Assembly: GCF_018130695.1 (NCBI RefSeq)
Contig: NZ_JAFCJX010000026.1
Span: 54,952-118,951, forward strand
From: Bradyrhizobium jicamae
GTDB lineage: Bacteria; Pseudomonadota; Alphaproteobacteria; Rhizobiales; Xanthobacteraceae
Direction: 5' to 3'
DNA: 64,000 bases
The notes beneath the pieces were generated by a model. It was not told the origin of the DNA. It saw only the letters and a list, made by a program, of their open reading frames with translations, and made no database searches. Positions within the stretch are counted from its first letter, which is position 1. Each line of letters opens with the position of its first letter. Of the stretch, positions 60,884 through 64,000 are shown in pieces. The position numbers and the translations under genes are program-made.

Positions 60884-61807
60884 ATGCGTCGTTTTGCCTT
60901 AGCCACATTGGTCCTCGGACTGTTCCTGCCGCTCCTGGCGTCGGCCCCCGCCAACGCCCAGGCGACCCGCACCTGGGTGTCCGGTGTTGGCGATGACGCC
61001 AATCCCTGCAGCCGTACGGCGCCTTGCAAGACCTTCGCCGGCGCGATCTCGAAGACTGCGGCGGGCGGCGAGATCAACTGCCTGGATCCGGGCGGCTTCG
61101 GCGCCGTGACCGTCACCAAGTCGATGACGATCTCCTGCGAGGCGGGAACCGCGGGCGTGCTGGTGTCCGGCACCAACGGCATCATCTTCTCGGGCGCCGC
61201 GACCGACTATCTGTTCCTCAAGGGGCTCGACATCGAAGGCCTCGGCACCGGCATCAACGGCATCCTGTTCAACACCGGCGGCTTCCTGCACGTCGAGGAT
61301 TGCGTGATCCGCAGATTCACGGGCTCCGGCATCCTCGTCCAGGCCGCAACCGCGACCGGCGTCGAGGTCACGCGCACGACCCTGTTCAGCAACGGCAACG
61401 GCTCGACCGGTGCAGGCATCCGTTTGGCCCCGGGGGCGGGCGGTTCGACCAAGGCCGCGCTTGACCGGGTCATTGCTGATCGCAACACCTTCGGCATCGC
61501 CGCCGACGCGTCGGCCGGTAGCGTCAACCTCTCGATCGACAACAGCACGGCCAGCAGCAGCACGCTTGCCGGGATCATCGGTACCGCGGGCGGAGCCAAC
61601 ACCTCCCGGGTGATGGTGATGCGCGCGACCGTGTCCAACAACGGCACCGGCCTGCAGAACGCCGGCGGCACCACCAATGTTCGCGTCGGCAGCAGCCAGA
61701 TCACCGGCAACACGACCGGCGTGTCCGGCACCGTGAACTCCTACACGACCAACCAACTCGACGGCAACACCAGCGACGGTACGCTGTCGCCGATCGCCAT
61801 GCACTGA
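60884..61807 (+). CDS. Exported right-handed parallel beta-helix protein
   Basis: A 307-residue secreted protein. It has a Sec signal peptide (MRRFALATLVLGLFLPLLAS, cleavage near ANAQA), then a pectin-lyase-like repeat fold: CSRTAPCKTFAGAISKTAAGG, followed by many short turns with stacked Asn/Gly such as GSGILVQAATATGVEVTRTT, NTSRVMVMRATVSNNG and GSSQITGNTTGVSG. Four cysteines near the N-terminus could form disulfides. ATG 60884 follows AAGGAGA. A strong terminator follows. The fold is often used for glycan-binding, lyase or adhesive surface proteins; the specific function is unknown. Confidence 0.83.
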   Translation: MRRFALATLVLGLFLPLLASAPANAQATRTWVSGVGDDANPCSRTAPCKTFAGAISKTAAGGEINCLDPGGFGAVTVTKSMTISCEAGTAGVLVSGTNGIIFSGAATDYLFLKGLDIEGLGTGINGILFNTGGFLHVEDCVIRRFTGSGILVQAATATGVEVTRTTLFSNGNGSTGAGIRLAPGAGGSTKAALDRVIADRNTFGIAADASAGSVNLSIDNSTASSSTLAGIIGTAGGANTSRVMVMRATVSNNGTGLQNAGGTTNVRVGSSQITGNTTGVSGTVNSYTTNQLDGNTSDGTLSPIAMH

Positions 61808-61823
61808 CACCATCTCTGCAAAA

Positions 61824-61856
61824 GCCCCGGACGACCTCGTCGTCCGGGGCCTTTTT
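61824..61856 (+). terminator. Strong bidirectional Rho-independent terminator
   Basis: An 11-bp perfect stem GCCCCGGACGA/TCGTCCGGGGC (61824-61834, 61840-61850) with a five-base loop is followed by TTTTT (61852-61856); As precede it on the opposite side. It lies between the beta-helix gene and the convergent WbqC gene, so it can end both transcripts. Confidence 0.93.
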
Positions 61857-61899
61857 GCGCTTGCAAGTCCGGGACGAGCAGGCAGTCGCCCGACCATTG

Positions 61900-62589
61900 C
61901 TAGCCTTGACGCTGCAGATAATGCGGCGCTTCCGGGCCGACATTGAACAGCAGGTCGAGCGTGGTGACCGCGTGCTCGAACGGGCCGTGCAGCTGCCGAT
62001 ATTCGGGATAGCCGTCATAGTTCATCCATTCCGCCGCGACGCCGGCCGCGCTGAACAGCGTCTCGTCGAAATAGGCGCGGGCCGATGGGCCGCTGAGATA
62101 GCGCGTCGCGCCTGCCGCCCGCGCGATGGCGAGCAGCCGCTCGGTCTTGACGCCCTCGGCGGGATAGGCGGTATCCATGGTCATGACCGTTTTCAGGCCG
62201 AGCAACTCCGCGATACCGCGCAGGAAGATCATGTTGACGTCCGTCAGCCGTCGCTCGCGTTCGGCAGCCTCGTACCAGCCGCGCACGATCGGCCCGATCG
62301 AATCGAAGAAAGACGCTCGCCTGTAGGCCAGTTCGATCGCGTGCCAGTGTTTTTCGGCCCAGGGCTTCTCGATCTCGACCTCGTTGATCGGCTGTTCGAA
62401 TCGGCCCTTCACCACCACGGGGATGGTGAGCCAGATCGGCCCGTTGGCGGTCTTGATGCGGTTGCGGTTATGCCAGTGGCGTTTCACATATTGCGCACTA
62501 TCGAACACGACATACGCGTCGCAGCGGCCGATCAGGTCGAAGAAGCCCTTCCAGGGAATGTAGCAGGACTGGATGATGCAAATTCGCAC
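61900..62589 (-). CDS. WbqC-family protein
   Basis: A 229-residue protein of the WbqC family, named from an O-antigen gene cluster; biochemical role unsettled. Conserved features: ICIIQSCYIPWKGFFDLIGR at the start, YVKRHWHNRNRIKTANGP and LTIPVVVKGRF. ATG 62589 gives normal length. It is convergent with the beta-helix gene and divergent from a methyltransferase. Its neighbours suggest modification of a surface glycan or aminosugar. Confidence 0.87.
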   Translation of the reverse strand: MRICIIQSCYIPWKGFFDLIGRCDAYVVFDSAQYVKRHWHNRNRIKTANGPIWLTIPVVVKGRFEQPINEVEIEKPWAEKHWHAIELAYRRASFFDSIGPIVRGWYEAAERERRLTDVNMIFLRGIAELLGLKTVMTMDTAYPAEGVKTERLLAIARAAGATRYLSGPSARAYFDETLFSAAGVAAEWMNYDGYPEYRQLHGPFEHAVTTLDLLFNVGPEAPHYLQRQG

Positions 62590-62783
62590 GTAACGGGTCT
62601 CGCGCCTCGATCAAATAAAGTCGTCTAGGGCCGACAGGACTGCAGCGCCAAGGAGCCTCTAGCCGGTTGCTGGCCAGCCTCCGCGCAAGAGTTTATAACC
62701 GTCCTCATGCTGAAATCACCGATAATTGTGGACCGACAAGGCTGTGGATGGGGGGGCGTGTGCCAAGCGTGAACCTCGGAGCC

Positions 62784-63683
62784 ATGGCGGGACGACGTTG
62801 CCTTGCGTGCGATACGGTCGAGCCGGTGGCCGGGCTTGAACCGGTGTGGCCGCTCGACTGGCGTTGCCCGACGTGCGGGCATGCAACTGCAGAGCGCGAC
62901 GGCATCGCAATGTTTGCGCCGGAGCTGGCCGATACCGTCAGCGGTGTCGACCCAAAGGGTTTCGCAGCGTTGTCCAGGGTCGAGGACGGTCATTTCTGGT
63001 TCGTTGCCCGCAGCGAACTCATCGTTGGCCTGACGCGGAAGTACTTTCCCAAGGCCCGCAAGCTGGTCGAAATCGGCTGTGGCACGGGCACTGTGCTGCG
63101 CGAACTGGCGGCGTCGCGACATTGGGAGCGTCTGGTCGGCTCCGAATTGCATCCTTCGGGGCTCAACTTCGCGCGCAGGCGTCTCCCGTCCGGCGTTGAG
63201 TTCGTTCAGATGGACGCGCGTCAGATTCCGGCCGCCAACCTCTTCGATCTCACCGGCGCGTTCGATGTGATCGAGCACATTGCTGACGACGAGGCGGTGC
63301 TGCGCGGCATGCGTGCCGCGACCGAGCCCGGCGGCGGGATCATCATCGCGGTGCCGCAGCATCCCTGGCTGTGGAGTCCCGCTGACGATTTTGCTCACCA
63401 CCAGCGCCGTTACCGGCGCGGGGAACTTGAGGATAAGATTCGCCGCAGCGGATACGAAATCCTGTTCTCGTCGTCGTTCACGGCCTGGCTGCTGCCGCTG
63501 ATGGCGATCAGCCGACTGATCCAGAAGGGCAAGGCGGCCGACGTGGATGCCTATGAGTTCGCGCCAAGTCCCATCGTCAACCGCGTGCTGACCGCGATCC
63601 TGCGCGCGGAAGTGTGGATGACGCTGGCGGGATGGCGCTGGCCGGCAGGCGGCAGCCGGATCGTCGTTGGGCGGGCGGTGTGA
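62784..63683 (+). CDS. Class I SAM methyltransferase with N-terminal Cys4 zinc ribbon
   Basis: About 299 residues. Two CxxC pairs near the N-terminus (CLAC at 6-9 and CPTC at 28-31) form a probable zinc ribbon. The SAM fold contains LVEIGCGTGTVLREL (motif I) and, after motif II, FDVIEHIADDEAVLRGM. The start is uncertain: ATG 62784 with GGAG two or three bases away, GTG 62760 or ATG 62748 are all possible. The family often methylates glycans or small molecules in polysaccharide loci, in keeping with WbqC beside it. The substrate cannot be read from sequence. Confidence 0.82.
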   Translation: MAGRRCLACDTVEPVAGLEPVWPLDWRCPTCGHATAERDGIAMFAPELADTVSGVDPKGFAALSRVEDGHFWFVARSELIVGLTRKYFPKARKLVEIGCGTGTVLRELAASRHWERLVGSELHPSGLNFARRRLPSGVEFVQMDARQIPAANLFDLTGAFDVIEHIADDEAVLRGMRAATEPGGGIIIAVPQHPWLWSPADDFAHHQRRYRRGELEDKIRRSGYEILFSSSFTAWLLPLMAISRLIQKGKAADVDAYEFAPSPIVNRVLTAILRAEVWMTLAGWRWPAGGSRIVVGRAV

Positions 63684-63780
63684 CCCGGGACGATGCAAGG
63701 GCATCTCTGGGGACAAGCTACAATCAAGCATGCATTCGCGTTCTCGCGACATGATTTGTCCGAGTTTTCCATCTCGTTCC

Positions 63781-64000
63781 GCCCTCGCTCGATAGCGAGG
63801 GCGCAGGGAAGACCGGGTGCACGCCGCACCCGCGGTCTCATGCGCCATGTGCACTAAAGAAAGTGCGCGCACGAGCATACAGGTTCGGCGGAGGCATCCG
63901 GCCTTCCCTGCGCGATGGCCTTACGGCTTATACGTGCTCGCCCTGGTGAGACTCTGCTTTTGTGCCACCATCATCCACGATCGGCTTTGGACCTCTCGCG
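63781..64000. repeat. Multi-hairpin intergenic repeat element
   Basis: A composite of hairpins in the 317-base tail of the window. GCCCTCGCT/AGCGAGGGC (63781-63802) is a 9-bp perfect stem. GCGCAGGGAAGACCGG (63801-63816) and CCGGCCTTCCCTGCGC (63898-63913) are 16-base arms matching at 15 positions. Inside lie GGGTGC/GCACCC (63815-63831) and GCACT/AGTGC (63851-63866). From memory, similar GCGCAGGGAAGGCCGG elements, with a following segment containing TTACGGCTTAT, recur in intergenic regions of Bradyrhizobium genomes. The segment 63684-63780 has no gene either. Confidence 0.65.

Noticed and set aside
60565..61185. A 206-codon minus-strand open frame
   Set aside because: It is antisense to the beta-helix gene with arginine/proline-rich low-complexity translation.
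62625..63878. A 417-codon minus-strand open frame
   Set aside because: It is antisense to the 62784 methyltransferase and runs into the palindromic repeat region; there is no family-like sequence.
1..64000. Insertion sequence, integrase, prophage, tRNA or rRNA gene
   Set aside because: No transposase, integrase, phage or RNA-gene signature was found on either strand.

Overview
The window is GC-rich, densely coded DNA. Tat-dependent solute-binding proteins, many TctC/Bug, TRAP and ABC uptake systems, and intergenic palindromic repeats of a kind I associate with Bradyrhizobium and relatives all point to a soil or plant-associated alphaproteobacterium, most likely a Bradyrhizobium or close relative. 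This assignment rests on gene content and style, not on a marker gene. I saw no rRNA, tRNA, CRISPR array, transposase or prophage gene. The window is mostly chromosomal catabolic and transport operons.

Layout. 1-6089 (+): C-terminal part of a molybdenum hydroxylase large subunit, followed by a complete branched-chain-amino-acid-type ABC importer (binding protein, two permeases, two ATPases). 6111-7262 (-): zinc alcohol dehydrogenase. 7433-11984 (+): ABC importer (binding protein, two permeases, ATPase) ending in a GpdQ-like metallophosphodiesterase. 12075-13043 (+): orphan TctC protein. 13344-14481 (+): Crp/Fnr regulator and a small membrane protein, with a textbook TGTGA-N6-TCACA site between them. 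14534-21203 (-): GntR-regulated operon (GntR, TRAP DctP-DctQ-DctM, cyclase, TctC, amidohydrolase), divergent from an SDR dehydrogenase (21303-22109) across a near-perfect 24-bp palindrome. 22106-26376 (-): TctC, [2Fe-2S] subunit, Mo-hydroxylase large subunit and a ModA-like protein without signal peptide. 26526-29749 (+): binding protein, MmgE/PrpD and SDR. 29913-32858 (+): DMSO-reductase-family molybdoenzyme and an enoyl-CoA hydratase.

32841-36778 is a small surface-polysaccharide locus: O-antigen-ligase-like protein, Wzm/Wzt ABC exporter and a family 2 glycosyltransferase. 36817-42448 is a glyoxylate/2-hydroxyacid locus: GlcG-like protein, a 999-residue FAD/Fe-S dehydrogenase resembling YdiJ, serine-glyoxylate-type aminotransferase and a crotonase-fold protein lacking the usual catalytic glutamates. 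42913-46827 is a 1304-residue VCBS/RTX protein. 47010-52287 (+) has TctC, then the methionine-salvage pair mtnP-mtnA, then TctB-TctA. 52292-53485 (-) is a CaiB/BaiF CoA-transferase. 53838-56432 (+) is a serralysin-like protease with RTX and seven C-terminal FG-GAP-like repeats. 56676-63683 holds glycan-modification genes: GtrB-like glycosyltransferase, unrecognised propeller-like protein, NeuD-like acyltransferase, two methyltransferases, WbqC, and an exported beta-helix protein. The window ends in a multi-hairpin intergenic repeat.

Together, the genes describe a cell that scavenges diverse organic acids and oxidises them with Mo, FAD and SDR dehydrogenases and CoA chemistry, with a secreted RTX protease/adhesin pair and tailored surface glycans. 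Start codons were chosen from Shine-Dalgarno sequences, signal peptides and family N-termini; several differ from the longest open frame.
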